DNA from: Oligoflexia bacterium
GTDB taxonomy: Bacteria; Bdellovibrionota; Bdellovibrionia; JABDDW01
Length of the DNA: 64,000 nucleotides
Reading direction: 5' to 3'
NCBI GenBank assembly: GCA_034439615.1
Contig: JAWXAT010000008.1
Location: 36,620-100,619, forward strand
Shown here: in pieces, positions 17,860 to 28,396 of the stretch
How positions within the stretch are numbered: position 1 is the first letter of the stretch
Layout of the letters: each line of letters starts with the position of its first letter
Notes under the pieces: generated by a model
Told to the model about the DNA's origin: nothing
The model's database searches: none
The model's input: the letters and a program-made list of their open reading frames with translations, nothing else
Made by a program: the position numbers and the translations under genes

Positions 17860-18489
17860 GTGAAATCACGAGAGCTTAAATACTCAATTGCTGTTTTGAT
17901 GTTTCTGTTAGCCTACTACTTATTTAGTGGCAAATGGGCGGGTAAGGTTTCAAGTTCGAGAAATCCGGCTTCGATTCAAAAAGTATTTGATTACAGTTAT
18001 CTCGAGGGCGAGAGCCTCATCACAGCAGCTAAAGAGCGCCTCGGAAACAGTGTTGAGATTGCCTTTAGCGATGATAAATCTGAAACACTTATTACGGTAG
18101 GAAACTTCGTGCTTCCTACCGGCAATAATGAAAAAGACTTTGCCTGCGGAGTTTACGATAAGGTGACTTTGGTTTTTGAAGCCGAAGGGGTCGCTGTTGA
18201 TGGATCAAAGCCAAAGTTAATTATTGAATCTAAATGTGAAGTAGCTAGCAATATAAACGCATTGGTTCCTATACGAATTCCTGTAAGTAAGATTCGCTCT
18301 GCCAAACCAGTGGAAACTGAACTGAAATTTTATGATTCTAAAGAACCCCTATCGATAAAATTGCAAAATGCTCCAGGTGCCTGGCCAAGTCATTGGTTTT
18401 TAACCAGTATCAAATTGACCCACACGCAATACACCAGCCGTATTCTTAACGTTGAGAATTTTAATCAAGCCATATCGATGAATTGGTAG
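17860..18489 (+). CDS. Membrane-anchored or exported protein of unknown function
   Basis: 209 residues from a GTG start. One hydrophobic segment at about 8-23 follows a basic start (KSRELKY), so this is either a signal anchor or an uncleaved signal peptide. The rest is a soluble beta-rich domain containing two Cys (in DFACGVYDK and ESKCEV) that could form a disulfide outside the membrane. No known family is recognised. The gene lies between the possible structured leader and ppx/gppA, with 70 bp to the latter. Confidence 0.6.
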   Translation: MKSRELKYSIAVLMFLLAYYLFSGKWAGKVSSSRNPASIQKVFDYSYLEGESLITAAKERLGNSVEIAFSDDKSETLITVGNFVLPTGNNEKDFACGVYDKVTLVFEAEGVAVDGSKPKLIIESKCEVASNINALVPIRIPVSKIRSAKPVETELKFYDSKEPLSIKLQNAPGAWPSHWFLTSIKLTHTQYTSRILNVENFNQAISMNW

Positions 18490-18559
18490 TGCATCTTTTT
18501 TCAAAAAGCATTGAGGTTCTTGTTGAACCATCCAACAAAATTACCTACATTTAACGACA

Positions 18560-20128
18560 ATGAACGCAGCGGCCATTGATTTAGGTACAAATAGTATCAA
18601 AATACTCATCGTCAGACATGACCCTGACGGGCACATGCGTGTGCTTTTACGTCATCGAGTAATCGTTCGCTTGGGCGAGGGAACTTTTACTGACGGCAAA
18701 AAGAAAATTCCTCGTCATGTTCAATTGCGAACACTTAAAGTATTTCAAACGTACGCGAAATTTTTAGAAGCCTACAAAGTTGATGTGGTGAGGGCAACCG
18801 GAACCAGCGCATTAAGAGACGCAAAAAATGGCCCTGATTTTATTCGTGAAGTTCGTGAGAAAACAGGAATCGCCCTTGAAACTCTTCCAGCTGAAGAAGA
18901 AGCAAGGCTTATTGTAAAAGGTGTTGCTAGTGAAATTTCACTACCGCCGAAACCCACAATTTTTATAGATATCGGTGGGGGAAGCTGTGAAGTCTCTTTA
19001 GTTCATAAAAAGAAAATTCTAAAATTTGTAAGTCTTCCCTTGGGTGCGGTGAGAATGACAGAAATGTTTTTGCCCAGCCCTAAGCCAAAAAAGACACAGC
19101 TTAAAAAATTAGACATGCATATTAAAAAACTCATACGTGATAATTGGCGTGAACCTCCGACGATAAAGCAGGTTTATGGAAGTGCGGGCACAATTCGAGC
19201 CCTTGCTCGCGTGATCAGTAAATCTGAATTCACTGACGATGATCATGTGATTAGAAAAAAACAACTTGATCGCTTGAACATACAAATTTCAAAAATGTCT
19301 AAAAAACGCATTACTGCATTACCCGGTATTGATAACAAGCGCGCTGAAATTTTAACTGCGGGTACGCGGGTGTTAAAACATGTCTTTGATTATTTTGGAA
19401 TCGAACAACTCAAAGTAAGTAACAGGGGCCTTCGCGAGGGATTACTTTTAGATCTCTTAGAACATCCAAAGAAAAATCTAGGCGTTGTTCGTGAAACTGC
19501 CGAGCAAGAACGCTTAGAGTTTTTTAATACCATCGGTAGGCGATATCAATCTAACCGCAGTCATTGTCATCAAGTATGGAACATGGCGCGCTTACTTTTT
19601 GATGAGCTAGCCCCCGTGCATGGCCTTTCTTCAAACTTAAAGCCGATATTAATGGCTGCATCTATTTTGCATGACATTGGCCGCTATATCGCAGTGAACA
19701 GTAGTCATAAACACAGTCTTTATATTTTGCAAAATACAGTGATGCCTTTTTTTAGTGATAAAGAAAGACTCCTTGTCGCTAATCTCGCTCGCTATCATCG
19801 AAAGAGTCCGCCAAGAGTGGGGCATGAAGATTTTGATAAACTTGATGCTCCTGATAAGCAAAGTCTCTTTGGTTTAGCTTCAATTTTGCGTCTCGCAGAT
19901 GCACTAGATGCCCCCCATGATCAAGGTGTGCGCTGGCTCAAATGTCAATGGGGGCCTGGCAAAGTGCATATCAGCGTCGACCTTAAAGAAGGTTCGCGCC
20001 TTAATCAGGTTGTGATAAAAGACAAAGCAAAACTTTTTGAAGATCATTTCAAGGTTATCGTTACAGTTTCACCTTTGAGCATGCCCAAAGAAGTGCGCTT
20101 CAGCACACAAGAAAAAGCTAAGATTTAA
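18560..20128 (+). CDS. ppx: Ppx/GppA phosphatase with HD domain
   Basis: 522 residues. The N-terminal actin-like phosphatase half has the phosphate-binding loops AAIDLGTNSIKILI (3-16) and FIDIGGGSCEVSL (about 134-146). The C-terminal half is an HD-type domain with HCHQVWNMARLLF, ILHDIGRYI and HKHSLYIL. Such proteins hydrolyse polyphosphate or convert pppGpp to ppGpp, and sequence alone does not decide between them. The domain layout matches long Ppx/GppA proteins such as E. coli Ppx. It converges on pepA. Confidence 0.88.
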   Translation: MNAAAIDLGTNSIKILIVRHDPDGHMRVLLRHRVIVRLGEGTFTDGKKKIPRHVQLRTLKVFQTYAKFLEAYKVDVVRATGTSALRDAKNGPDFIREVREKTGIALETLPAEEEARLIVKGVASEISLPPKPTIFIDIGGGSCEVSLVHKKKILKFVSLPLGAVRMTEMFLPSPKPKKTQLKKLDMHIKKLIRDNWREPPTIKQVYGSAGTIRALARVISKSEFTDDDHVIRKKQLDRLNIQISKMSKKRITALPGIDNKRAEILTAGTRVLKHVFDYFGIEQLKVSNRGLREGLLLDLLEHPKKNLGVVRETAEQERLEFFNTIGRRYQSNRSHCHQVWNMARLLFDELAPVHGLSSNLKPILMAASILHDIGRYIAVNSSHKHSLYILQNTVMPFFSDKERLLVANLARYHRKSPPRVGHEDFDKLDAPDKQSLFGLASILRLADALDAPHDQGVRWLKCQWGPGKVHISVDLKEGSRLNQVVIKDKAKLFEDHFKVIVTVSPLSMPKEVRFSTQEKAKI

Positions 20129-20136
20129 TTGAGAAA

Positions 20137-20163
20137 CTAATTTGAGCGATTAGCTTTTGTTTT
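20137..20163 (+). terminator. Weak possible terminator between ppx/gppA and pepA
   Basis: CTAAT at 20137-20141 and ATTAG at 20149-20153 form a 5-bp stem followed by CTTTTGTTTTT. The stem is short, so this is a weak candidate for ending the ppx/gppA transcript. Confidence 0.3.
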
Positions 20164-21692
20164 TATTTAAGCGAAGCTAAATGCGTGAACAATCTCACCA
20201 CCGCACCCGACGCACCTTTGTCAGGGTTGTATGCTGCTCGTCCGCCAACATTCCACGCTGTTCCTGCAATATCAAAATGTGCCCAGACGATTCCGTCTTC
20301 GACAAATTGACTTAAAAACGCAGCACCTTGGCTTGAACCGCCACCTTTTGCATTACCCATGTTTGAAAGATCGCCATAAGTACCTTTCATATCGTCGACA
20401 TAATCATCAACGAGAGGTAATTGCCAAACACGCTCACCGCTTAAGTCTGCAGCTTTATGAATTTTTGCGAGAAATTTTTCATCTTTACAAAACACACCAC
20501 TAAACACATTGCCCAATGCTACAACGCAAGCACCTGTGAGTGTGGCTGCATCAACAATGGCTGCAGGTTTATAGTTCTTGCAGGCATATGCGAGAGCATC
20601 GGCCAAAATCAGTCGACCTTCAGCATCAGTGTTATTCACTTCAACTGTTTTTCCATTCATTGCAACAAGCACATCACCAGGTTTAATTGCAGCATCGCCA
20701 GGCATATTTTCTGTGCTCGGCACGATACAAACGATATTTACTTTTAATTTTAATCTTGCTGCTGCGATGGTTGCTGAAATCACAGCGGCACCACCACACA
20801 TATCAAATTTCATTTCTTCCATACCAGCTGAAGGCTTAATGCTGATACCGCCAGTGTCAAAAGTAAGACCTTTTCCGACGAGTACAAATGGCTTCTCTGA
20901 TTTTTTACCGCCATTGTATTCCATAACGATAAAACGAGGTTCTTCTGCACTTCCGCGATTCACACCTAATAAACAACCCATATGTAAGGCTTCAATTTGT
21001 TTTTTATCATAGGCTTTATATTTAATGGGTAATCCCTTGCATGCGGCCTGTGTTCTTTGTGCAAGTACTATCGGAGTTAAATAATTTCCAGGAGCATTCC
21101 CTAGGTCCCGTGCGAAGTTTGTGGCTTCAGCTAAGATGGTTCCTTGTGTAAGGCCTGTTTGAAATTTTTTAATTGCTGCTTTATCAGCTAATGAAAAATT
21201 TAATTCTGTGAACTCAGTTTCTTTTTCTTTTCCTTCATCATCTTTTTTGCGAGATTTAAGTTCTGTGTATTTATATAAACCTAAAACCGCACCTTCAGCC
21301 ATTGCTGAACCAGCGGCTTCCGCAGTTTTTGTAAAACGACGTGCAGTATGAAGTGCAACTGTTGCAGTTTTTGTTTTTTCACGTACCAAAGTTTTAACAG
21401 CAACTGCAGTAGCAATGCGCAAACTTTCTTCGTTGATCTTCCCCTTTTTTCCTAAGCCGACAACTAAGAGATTTTCAAAACCATCTGCGTCGCACGAACG
21501 AAAATAAACAGTTTCCTTTGTTGAGCCTTTGAAGCGACCATCTTTATATGCGCGCAAAATAAGTTCTTCGGCACGATCAACATCAACACCTTTTGTATCA
21601 AGTAGAAGTTTTTTGTCATCTTGTGCGGCAAACAAAACTAGAGTTTGTGCAGTGGCAAAACGTAGTGGACCAGCAACTGAAATTAGTTTCAT
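20163..21692 (-). CDS. pepA: Leucyl aminopeptidase (M17)
   Basis: 509 residues. The C-terminal M17 catalytic domain has the metal-site segment GKGLTFDTGGISIKPS, the aminopeptidase signature NTDAEGRLILADAL and the GACVVALG motif. It removes N-terminal residues from peptides in the cytosol using two metal ions. The N-terminal domain contains a Lys/Glu-rich insertion (SRKKDDEGKEKE) not typical of E. coli PepA. It is divergent from clpP, so it probably has its own promoter in the 267-bp spacer. Confidence 0.93.
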   Translation of the reverse strand: MKLISVAGPLRFATAQTLVLFAAQDDKKLLLDTKGVDVDRAEELILRAYKDGRFKGSTKETVYFRSCDADGFENLLVVGLGKKGKINEESLRIATAVAVKTLVREKTKTATVALHTARRFTKTAEAAGSAMAEGAVLGLYKYTELKSRKKDDEGKEKETEFTELNFSLADKAAIKKFQTGLTQGTILAEATNFARDLGNAPGNYLTPIVLAQRTQAACKGLPIKYKAYDKKQIEALHMGCLLGVNRGSAEEPRFIVMEYNGGKKSEKPFVLVGKGLTFDTGGISIKPSAGMEEMKFDMCGGAAVISATIAAARLKLKVNIVCIVPSTENMPGDAAIKPGDVLVAMNGKTVEVNNTDAEGRLILADALAYACKNYKPAAIVDAATLTGACVVALGNVFSGVFCKDEKFLAKIHKAADLSGERVWQLPLVDDYVDDMKGTYGDLSNMGNAKGGGSSQGAAFLSQFVEDGIVWAHFDIAGTAWNVGGRAAYNPDKGASGAVVRLFTHLASLK

Positions 21693-21959
21693 GAAAAAAC
21701 TCCTCTATGTCAAAAAAATGTCTTTTAAAAGAATGGGCAAATAACGACGCGAAAAATGTGTGTCGCAGTGTGCCTAGTCAGCAACGTCGTGATTATAAAT
21801 AGGAAATGTAAGGAGTCAAAGAAATTTAATAAATTTTAAGGCACGTCAAAACTTTGTAACTATTTCAAATCATTTAACAAACTGGACTAAACATGTTTCG
21901 ATTTTATATTGCCACGCTTAAGTTGAATGCTACAATTTATGTGTGGAGCGGAGGGGTTC
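21693..21959. other. Divergent pepA/clpP promoter region
   Basis: The 267-bp AT-rich spacer contains no ORF that looks real. A frame from 21927 is simply the clpP frame extended upstream. TACAAT at about 21930 could be a -10 for clpP, though no good -35 lies 17 bp upstream. The clpP ribosome-binding site is GGAGGGG just before the ATG at 21960. I see no terminator. Confidence 0.4.
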
Positions 21960-22574
21960 ATGGGTTTAATACCAATCGTCGTCGAACAAACAGCTAGAGG
22001 TGAACGCAGTTACGATATTTATTCTCGTCTTTTAAAAGACAGAATTATTTTTTTAGGAATGCCCATCAGTGACGATGTTGCTAACGTAATCATCGCTCAA
22101 CTTTTGTTTCTCGAGATGGAAAGCCCCGAAAAAGATATTCATCTATATATCAATTCACCAGGTGGAAGTGTCACCGCTGGTCTAGGTATTTACGACATTA
22201 TGCAATTTGTAAAATGCGATGTTAGAACCTACTGCACTGGACTTGCGGCTAGTATGGGATCACTTCTCTTAACAGCTGGTGCAAAAGGCAAACGCTATGT
22301 TTTGCCTCACGCGCGCATTATGATTCATCAACCCCTAATTCAGGGCGGTTTGGGTGGTTCAGCGAGTGATATTGAAATTCATGCCCGCGAACTCATTGAC
22401 ATGAAGCACAGACTTACCAAGATATATGAGAAGCATACCGGTCAGACTCATGAACAACTCATGAAAGATATGGACCGCGATAATTTTATGTCTGCTGATA
22501 CAGCTGTAAAATACGGCATTGCAGATCAAATTGTTGAGCAACGTAAAGCCAATTTGGGAATACCAGGCAAATAA
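21960..22574 (+). CDS. clpP: ATP-dependent Clp protease proteolytic subunit
   Basis: 204 residues from the ATG at 21960, chosen because GGAGGGG precedes it and because [25 protein letters not shown] is the standard ClpP start. The catalytic triad is visible: Ser in [11 protein letters not shown], His in ARIMIHQP and a later Asp. ClpP forms a tetradecameric barrel that degrades proteins delivered by ClpX. clpX starts 10 bp downstream, so the two are one operon. Confidence 0.97.
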   Translation: MGLIPIVVEQTARGERSYDIYSRLLKDRIIFLGMPISDDVANVIIAQLLFLEMESPEKDIHLYINSPGGSVTAGLGIYDIMQFVKCDVRTYCTGLAASMGSLLLTAGAKGKRYVLPHARIMIHQPLIQGGLGGSASDIEIHARELIDMKHRLTKIYEKHTGQTHEQLMKDMDRDNFMSADTAVKYGIADQIVEQRKANLGIPGK

Positions 22575-22584
22575 GGGGAGTCAA

Positions 22585-23877
22585 ATGACCAAGAAAAGTG
22601 ATGTATACGGCTCTTTAGTTTGCAGCTTCTGCGGAAAGACCCAAAAAGAAGTAAAGAAGCTAATTGCTGGTCCGAGCGTTTACATTTGTGATGAATGTAT
22701 TGATCTTTGTAATGACATTATCATTGAAGAAAAAGAGCGTGAAGAAGTTCGCAGCGGTTCTCATAAAGTTCCAAAGCCCGTGGATATCAAATCTTTTCTT
22801 GATGATTACGTTATAGGACAAGAGCGAGCTAAAAAATCTTTGGCCGTTGCAGTTCATAATCATTACAAGCGTATCAACGCACTTGCTCATAAAACCAAAA
22901 ACGATGTTGAGCTTCAAAAAAGTAATATTTTACTTATTGGGCCAACAGGTTCTGGAAAAACATTACTCGCGCAAACAATTGCTAAAATTTTAAACGTTCC
23001 TTTTGCAATGGCCGATGCCACTTGCCTCACAGAAGCGGGTTATGTTGGAGAAGACGTTGAAAACGTAGTTCTCAATTTACTTCAGGCCGCAGATTATGAT
23101 GTTGAGCGTGCACAACGCGGCGTCATTTATATTGATGAAATTGATAAAATATCGAGAAAATCTGAAAATCCTTCAATTACCCGTGATGTTAGCGGCGAAG
23201 GTGTTCAACAGGCATTATTAAAAATCATCGAGGGTACGGTTGCGAATCTCCCACCAAAAGGTGGGCGTAAGCATCCTCAACAAGAATTTATCCAGGTCGA
23301 TACCACTAATATTTTATTTATTTGCGGCGGTGCATTCGGCGGCCTTGAAAAAATCGTGGAAGGCCGCGTTGAGAATAAGAGTCTAGGTATAGGAGCTGAT
23401 ATTAAAACAGCACAAGAAAAGAGTTACTCTAAAGTTCTCGAGCACTTGCAGCCCGACGATCTCATTAAGTTTGGTTTAATACCTGAATTTATTGGCCGTC
23501 TGCCAATCGTTGCAGTCCTTGAGGAACTCACAGAAGAAGCTCTCATTGAGATTCTTGTTAAACCAAAAAATGCTCTTACCAAACAATACATGCGTTTATT
23601 TGAATACGAACAGGTAAGTTTGCAGTTTACTGAAGAGGCGCTAAAAGAAGTGGCAAATCAAGCCATCAAGCGCAAAACTGGAGCGCGGGGATTGCGAGCA
23701 ATTTTAGAACAATCAATGCTCGATATCATGTACGAAATTCCTTCTAAAGCGCATGTAAAAGAATGTATTATTGATAAGGAAGTAATCGCTAACAAAAAGT
23801 TGCCACAATTGATCTATCGCACGGAAGAAGAGATCAAGGCATCTGAAGAGGCGAAAACAGAGGCGGAATCGGCTTAA
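22585..23877 (+). CDS. clpX: ClpX, ATP-dependent Clp protease ATPase
   Basis: 430 residues from the ATG at 22585, with GGGGAG just upstream. A frame extends back into clpP but is not used. The N-terminal C4 zinc-binding domain ([11 protein letters not shown], then CDECIDLC) is followed by the AAA+ module with Walker A GPTGSGKT, Walker [11 protein letters not shown] and sensor motifs, and by the RGLRAILE small-domain segment. It unfolds substrates and feeds them to ClpP. It lies between clpP and lon on the same strand. Confidence 0.97.
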   Translation: MTKKSDVYGSLVCSFCGKTQKEVKKLIAGPSVYICDECIDLCNDIIIEEKEREEVRSGSHKVPKPVDIKSFLDDYVIGQERAKKSLAVAVHNHYKRINALAHKTKNDVELQKSNILLIGPTGSGKTLLAQTIAKILNVPFAMADATCLTEAGYVGEDVENVVLNLLQAADYDVERAQRGVIYIDEIDKISRKSENPSITRDVSGEGVQQALLKIIEGTVANLPPKGGRKHPQQEFIQVDTTNILFICGGAFGGLEKIVEGRVENKSLGIGADIKTAQEKSYSKVLEHLQPDDLIKFGLIPEFIGRLPIVAVLEELTEEALIEILVKPKNALTKQYMRLFEYEQVSLQFTEEALKEVANQAIKRKTGARGLRAILEQSMLDIMYEIPSKAHVKECIIDKEVIANKKLPQLIYRTEEEIKASEEAKTEAESA

Positions 23878-23926
23878 AGCGCATCACCGGTTCGGCTTCC
23901 ACCCAATAAACCTACAAGGAGGCAAG

Positions 23927-26341
23927 ATGAGCCAGGGATCCAAAAAAGAAACACTCACACTTCCACTATTGCCCTTACGTGACGTGATAGTGTTCCCACA
24001 CATGATGATGCCGTTGTTTGTAGGTCGTGAAAAGAGCATCAATGCTCTTGAAGATGCTATGAGCAAAAAAACCGACATCGTCTTGGCCGCACAAAAAGAG
24101 GCAAAAACAAATAATCCTGAACCCGCTGACATTTATCAGGTGGGTACATTAGGCAGCATCATCCAGCTTCTTCGTTTGCCTGACGGAACCGTAAAAGTTT
24201 TGATCGAGGGAAAACGTCGTTTAAAAATAAAACAATTCGTTTCAAATGATAATTTTTTCGTCGTTGAATGTGACGAAATGCCAGAAAAAGTTGATAACAA
24301 AATTGAATCAGAAGCTTTGATCAGATCAGTAAAAGCAACTTTTGAAACATATGTAAAACTCAATAAACGTATTCCACCTGAAATGCTCATGTCAGTTGCG
24401 AGTATTGATAGCCCGGGGCGTTTGGCAGACACTATTGTTGCCCAACTTAATCTCAAACTTGAAGACAAACAAAAAGCTCTTGAGATTAGTGATCCAGGTA
24501 AACGTCTTGAAGAACTTTTAAGTCTCATGAGTGGTGAGATTGAAATTTTGCAAGTTGAGAAAAAGATTCGCTCCCGTGTTAAAAAGCAAATGGAGAAATC
24601 TCAAAAAGAATATTATCTCAACGAGCAAATGCAAGCCATTCAGAAAGAACTTGGCGAGAAAGATGATTTCCAACAAGAGATTATTGAACTTGAAAAAGCT
24701 TTCAAGAATAAGCCTTTGAGCAAAGAAGCATCTGAGAAAGTAAAAAAAGAAATCAAAAAACTCAAGATGATGTCGCCCATGTCTGCAGAAGCAACAGTTG
24801 TTAGAAATTACATCGACTGGGTTTTGTGTTTGCCATGGCAAAAATATTCTAAAGATAAAACAGATATCGTGGCAGCAGAGAAAATTTTAGAATCAGATCA
24901 CTACGGTCTTGAAAAAGTTAAAGAGCGAATTCTTGAGTACCTCGCTGTTCAAAGTTTGGTTGAATCTCAAAAGGGTCCAATCTTGTGTCTCGTTGGCCCT
25001 CCCGGGGTTGGTAAGACTTCATTGGCAAAATCTATTTCTAAATCTATGAATCGTAACTTCGTACGCATCAGCCTTGGTGGAGTGCGTGATGAAGCTGAGG
25101 TTCGTGGACATCGACGTACATACATCGGTGCAATGCCTGGCAAGATTATTCAAGCCATGAAAAAAGCAGATACAGGAAACCCTGTTTTCTTGCTCGATGA
25201 AATCGATAAGATGAGTACCGATTTTAGAGGCGATCCCTCAAGTGCTTTACTAGAGGTTTTAGATCCCGAGCAAAATATTAATTTCGGCGATCACTACCTT
25301 GAAGTTGATTATGACTTAAGTAAGGTGACTTTTATCACAACGGCGAACTCACTTCATTCTATCCCAAGACCACTCCTTGATCGTATGGAGATCATCGGTC
25401 TTGAAGGGTATACAGAAGAAGAGAAGTTTCAAATTGCAAAAAGATATTTGGTTCCGAAGGTTATCGAAGCAAATGGTTTGAAACCTTTTAAAGTTACAAT
25501 TAATGACAGTGCAATTAAAGCGACCATCCGTGGTTATACAAAAGAAGCGGGTGTTAGAAGTTTGGAGCGTGAGCTTTCAAATATCTGTCGTAAAGTAGCT
25601 CGCAAGCTTTTGGTTACCAAGAAAAAAGGCTTCGTAGTCAATGCTAAGAATCTCAAAGATCTCTTGGGATCTGCGAAGTACAAGTTTGGTAAAATCGAAG
25701 ATAAAAACGAAATCGGTCTTACAAACGGAATGGCTTGGACAGAAGTTGGCGGCGATCTCTTGGTTGTTGAGGTAAGCGTTGTTCCAGGTAAAGGAAAGTT
25801 CATGGTCACGGGGCAACTCGGCGATGTCATGAAAGAATCAGCTTCAGCGGCGATGAGTTATATTCGAAGTCGTGCAGTGCTTTTTGGTCTTGATAAAGAA
25901 TTTGTACAAAACATTGATATTCACATTCACGTTCCTGAAGGAGCAATTCCTAAAGATGGTCCTTCAGCGGGTATCACGATGGCAACATCCATTGTCTCTG
26001 CTCTCACAAAAATTCCTGTGAAAAAGACAGTGGCAATGACTGGTGAGATCACATTACGTGGACGTGTACTTCCCATTGGTGGCTTGAAAGAGAAAATTTT
26101 AGCTGCTCATAGAGGAGGCATCAAAACAATCATCTGTCCTAAAGAAAATGAGAAAGACCTAAAAGATATTCCTAAAAAGGTCATTCAACAGATGAAGATC
26201 ATTCTTGTTGATCACGTTGATCAAGTAATTGTGAATGCTCTTGATATTAGAAAGCCTGAGGAAATCTTTAAAACACGCACCCATAGCGATGCTGAGGGTA
26301 TTAAAGCTAATTATTCAGGTCAAACAACACACGCACACTAA
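23927..26341 (+). CDS. lon: Lon, ATP-dependent serine protease
   Basis: 804 residues, a typical LonA length. The N-terminal LON substrate-binding domain begins [20 protein letters not shown]. The AAA+ module has Walker [14 protein letters not shown] and FLLDEIDKM. The C-terminal protease domain has the nucleophile Ser in [13 protein letters not shown], with the Lys of the Ser-Lys dyad downstream. A strong RBS (AAGGAGG) lies 7 bp upstream. It is transcribed in the same direction as clpX with a 49-bp gap, and a strong terminator follows at 26371. Confidence 0.97.
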   Translation: MSQGSKKETLTLPLLPLRDVIVFPHMMMPLFVGREKSINALEDAMSKKTDIVLAAQKEAKTNNPEPADIYQVGTLGSIIQLLRLPDGTVKVLIEGKRRLKIKQFVSNDNFFVVECDEMPEKVDNKIESEALIRSVKATFETYVKLNKRIPPEMLMSVASIDSPGRLADTIVAQLNLKLEDKQKALEISDPGKRLEELLSLMSGEIEILQVEKKIRSRVKKQMEKSQKEYYLNEQMQAIQKELGEKDDFQQEIIELEKAFKNKPLSKEASEKVKKEIKKLKMMSPMSAEATVVRNYIDWVLCLPWQKYSKDKTDIVAAEKILESDHYGLEKVKERILEYLAVQSLVESQKGPILCLVGPPGVGKTSLAKSISKSMNRNFVRISLGGVRDEAEVRGHRRTYIGAMPGKIIQAMKKADTGNPVFLLDEIDKMSTDFRGDPSSALLEVLDPEQNINFGDHYLEVDYDLSKVTFITTANSLHSIPRPLLDRMEIIGLEGYTEEEKFQIAKRYLVPKVIEANGLKPFKVTINDSAIKATIRGYTKEAGVRSLERELSNICRKVARKLLVTKKKGFVVNAKNLKDLLGSAKYKFGKIEDKNEIGLTNGMAWTEVGGDLLVVEVSVVPGKGKFMVTGQLGDVMKESASAAMSYIRSRAVLFGLDKEFVQNIDIHIHVPEGAIPKDGPSAGITMATSIVSALTKIPVKKTVAMTGEITLRGRVLPIGGLKEKILAAHRGGIKTIICPKENEKDLKDIPKKVIQQMKIILVDHVDQVIVNALDIRKPEEIFKTRTHSDAEGIKANYSGQTTHAH

Positions 26342-26370
26342 GTGTATTTAAATATGTAATTTTTATAAAC

Positions 26371-26395
26371 GGCCCTCGCAAGAGGGCCTTTTTTA
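26371..26395 (+). terminator. Rho-independent terminator after lon
   Basis: GGCCCTC (26371-26377) and GAGGGCC (26382-26388) form a perfect 7-bp stem with a GCAA loop, followed by TTTTTTATT. It lies 30 bp after the lon stop and ends the clpP-clpX-lon set. Confidence 0.92.
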
Positions 26396-26447
26396 TTGCC
26401 TAGTTATTAGACAGCTCATTTCATAAATTCCTTGCCACAATTCACTT

Positions 26448-26488
26448 AATGTAAGAAATTACGAACACAAATGTAAGGGTATTACATT
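26448..26488 (+). promoter_or_regulatory. Repeated AATGTAA motif upstream of TPR/winged-helix gene
   Basis: AATGTAA occurs at 26448-26454 and 26470-26476, and its reverse complement TTACATT at 26482-26488. The last two form an inverted repeat with a 5-bp spacer, ending 15 bp before the ATG at 26504. The arrangement resembles an operator, possibly for autoregulation by the winged-helix protein. That is inference. Confidence 0.4.
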
Positions 26489-26503
26489 TTGAGGGGGGTT
26501 CAA

Positions 26504-27616
26504 ATGAGTTTACCATTGGCCCAAGAATATAATTATGAAATGGGTCGTCTCTATTATGATCGAGCGGAGTATTCAAAAGCTCTAGAACGATTCGAAAAAG
26601 CCTGTGCACTATTTATTGAAAACAAACAATATGATCGTTATGTCGATGCACTTAATTATGTGTTGCGCATTCTTGTTGAACGCGAAGAATTACAAAAAAT
26701 CCAAAATGCAAAAGAATCGCTTCAAGATTTAGTTGTACGCGAAGGATACGAATTAAGTTCGCGCACCCATTACATTCTTGGTTTGTGTTCTTACTACCGC
26801 GATGGTCAAGAATCAGTCTCGATGGACTATTTTCAAAAAGCACTCAAGATTGCTCTCGATAAAGATAATAAAGTGGATATGTGTTACGCGATCTATGGAA
26901 TTGCAAACAGCTACTACTCCACAGGCAAGCTGGAAGAGGCTTTGAAGGAACTTTATAATTTGGAAGTTTTTTTTGGTGCCTTACAAGTTCCAGATCTCCA
27001 AGTAAGTTCTCGTCTCCTTAACGGCCTCATTCACCGTAATCGGGGAGAGTATGACCGTGCGATTGAATGTTTTTGGCAAGCCTATGAAATGTTAAAAACC
27101 AATAGCAATATGCTTCTTTACTATAATGCTTTGTACGGTTTGGGTTCGACATTTCAACGCTCTGGTGATGTGCAGCTCGCACGACTTTATTTGCAACTTG
27201 CACTCAGAAGCGTCAATGAAACGGAACTACCTCGCATGACAAGACTCTTAAAAGGAGCCTTGGCAGAACTTGGACATCAAACAGAAAACCGTGATTTTGA
27301 TTTAGTGTTTGAGCCAGAAAGTAATTCAGTTGTAGAGAGAAGTTTAGGTAGGGTTAATTTTAAGAATCAATTTATCTTAATAGATCTGTTGCATCTGTTT
27401 TTGAAAAATCCTGGGCGGGTATTTCCTAAGGAAGTTCTTGTAAGAAAAGTTTGGGATCAAGAGTATGATCCGACGATTCATGACAATAAAATTTATGTGA
27501 CCATTAAAAGGTTGCGTCAATTGATTGAACCTGACTTTAATAAACCGAAATATATTTTTCGGGGTAAAAACGGCTACTATTTAAATAAATCCGCAAGGGT
27601 ACTAGTTGGCCATTAA
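26504..27616 (+). CDS. TPR protein with C-terminal OmpR-type winged helix
   Basis: About 370 residues from the ATG at 26504, chosen for the GAGGGGGG ribosome-binding site. A TTG frame reaches back to 26489. Residues 5-260 hold several TPR-like repeats (GRLYYDRAEYSKALERFEKA is the first). About 280-365 form a winged-helix domain like the DNA-binding part of OmpR/PhoB (PGRVFPKEVLVRKVW, then DNKIYVTIKRLRQLIEP and FRGKNGYYL). No receiver domain is present. It is therefore a probable transcription regulator whose input is protein-protein contact. It stands alone after the lon terminator. Confidence 0.75.
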   Translation: MSLPLAQEYNYEMGRLYYDRAEYSKALERFEKACALFIENKQYDRYVDALNYVLRILVEREELQKIQNAKESLQDLVVREGYELSSRTHYILGLCSYYRDGQESVSMDYFQKALKIALDKDNKVDMCYAIYGIANSYYSTGKLEEALKELYNLEVFFGALQVPDLQVSSRLLNGLIHRNRGEYDRAIECFWQAYEMLKTNSNMLLYYNALYGLGSTFQRSGDVQLARLYLQLALRSVNETELPRMTRLLKGALAELGHQTENRDFDLVFEPESNSVVERSLGRVNFKNQFILIDLLHLFLKNPGRVFPKEVLVRKVWDQEYDPTIHDNKIYVTIKRLRQLIEPDFNKPKYIFRGKNGYYLNKSARVLVGH

Positions 27617-27654
27617 TAACGAGATCACATAACTTCGATGTGACGGATGGGGAA

Positions 27655-28122
27655 ATGATGTATTTACGAAATCTTACTTTAGCCTTTTTGAGCGTTTTAT
27701 TGTTTTCTATGGCAGCGGTTGCTAAAGATGGCCCGTTTCCAGTGGCGGGAGCAGTTGGAAAGTGGTGGGTATCCCAAGGTTCGTCATCAAAGTATTCAGT
27801 TCAGATAGAAGTAGGTAAAAACTACAGTAAAAATATCTTAAAACTTGATGACCAAAAAGAAATCATCGTTTCAGTAGTGTTACGAGACGAAAAAAACATC
27901 GTTGTTGGAACTGGTACCAAGGTACATAAACTCAAAAAGTCGGTTTTAGTGGTTCCAATGTATGATTTGCGTACGGGACAGTCTTTTCAACTTGTGATGC
28001 GTGCTATTTATGATAATGTCCGCTCCACAAATGCACGGCCGTTTAAGCTGTCTGCGGATGTAGTTGATCTGTATGACCAATTAAATCCGTTGCGAAGATT
28101 GGTTCTAGAACGGCTGAACTAA
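27655..28122 (+). CDS. Small exported protein of unknown function
   Basis: About 155 residues. The frame opens at 27640 but the likely start is the ATG ATG pair at 27655/27658 behind GGGGAA. The N-terminus YLRNLTLAFLSVLLFSMAAVAKDGPF is a signal peptide ending near AVA-K. The mature part contains beta-rich segments (KYSVQIEVGKNYSKNILKL, VVPMYDLRTGQSFQLVMRA). No family is recognised. It ends 4 bp before tRNA-Val. Confidence 0.6.
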   Translation: MMYLRNLTLAFLSVLLFSMAAVAKDGPFPVAGAVGKWWVSQGSSSKYSVQIEVGKNYSKNILKLDDQKEIIVSVVLRDEKNIVVGTGTKVHKLKKSVLVVPMYDLRTGQSFQLVMRAIYDNVRSTNARPFKLSADVVDLYDQLNPLRRLVLERLN

Positions 28123-28126
28123 AAAT

Positions 28127-28201
28127 GGGTGCTTAGCTCAGCGGTAGAGCGTCTGCCTTACAAGCAGAATGTCGTAGGTTCGATCCCTACAGCGCCCACC
28201 A
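28127..28201 (+). tRNA. tRNA-Val (anticodon TAC)
   Basis: The acceptor arms GGGTGCT and AGCGCCC pair fully (one G-T), followed by discriminator A and an encoded CCA. The anticodon stem-loop TCTGC-CTTACAA-GCAGA gives anticodon TAC. The T arm GTAGG-TTCGATC-CCTAC is canonical. Confidence 0.95.
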
Positions 28202-28227
28202 AGTTTTATAAGTTTAGGTTTCAAGTT

Positions 28228-28304
28228 GGGGTGTTAGTTAAGTTGGTTATAACGTCCGCCTGTCACGCGGAAGGCCACGGGTTCGAGTCCCGTACACCCC
28301 GCCA
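28228..28304 (+). tRNA. tRNA-Asp (anticodon GTC), integration target
   Basis: The acceptor GGGGTGT pairs with ACACCCC, followed by discriminator G and CCA. The anticodon stem-loop TCCGC-CTGTCAC-GCGGA gives GTC. The T arm is CACGG-GTTCGAGT-CCCGT-like. The last 14 bases are part of the 17-bp repeat found again at 59882, so this gene is the attachment site of the element to its right and is restored by the element's own end. Confidence 0.96.
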
Positions 28305-28307
28305 TTT
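28291..28307 (+). repeat. attL, 17-bp direct repeat
   Basis: CGTACACCCCGCCATTT spans the tRNA-Asp 3' end plus three bases. An identical copy lies at 59882-59898. Flanking bases differ on both sides of each copy, so 17 bp is the full identity. Confidence 0.9.
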
Positions 28308-28396
28308 TCAACAAGCATTTTAAGCCGATCAGGCAAATCACCAAATAACCTAAGTACTTGAAACCACGAGGCAGAGCCTCGCATTGTCAGCCCGAA

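Noticed and set aside
28129..28323. 64-codon ORF over the tRNA pair
   Set aside because: It translates tRNA-Val and tRNA-Asp, which explain the sequence fully.
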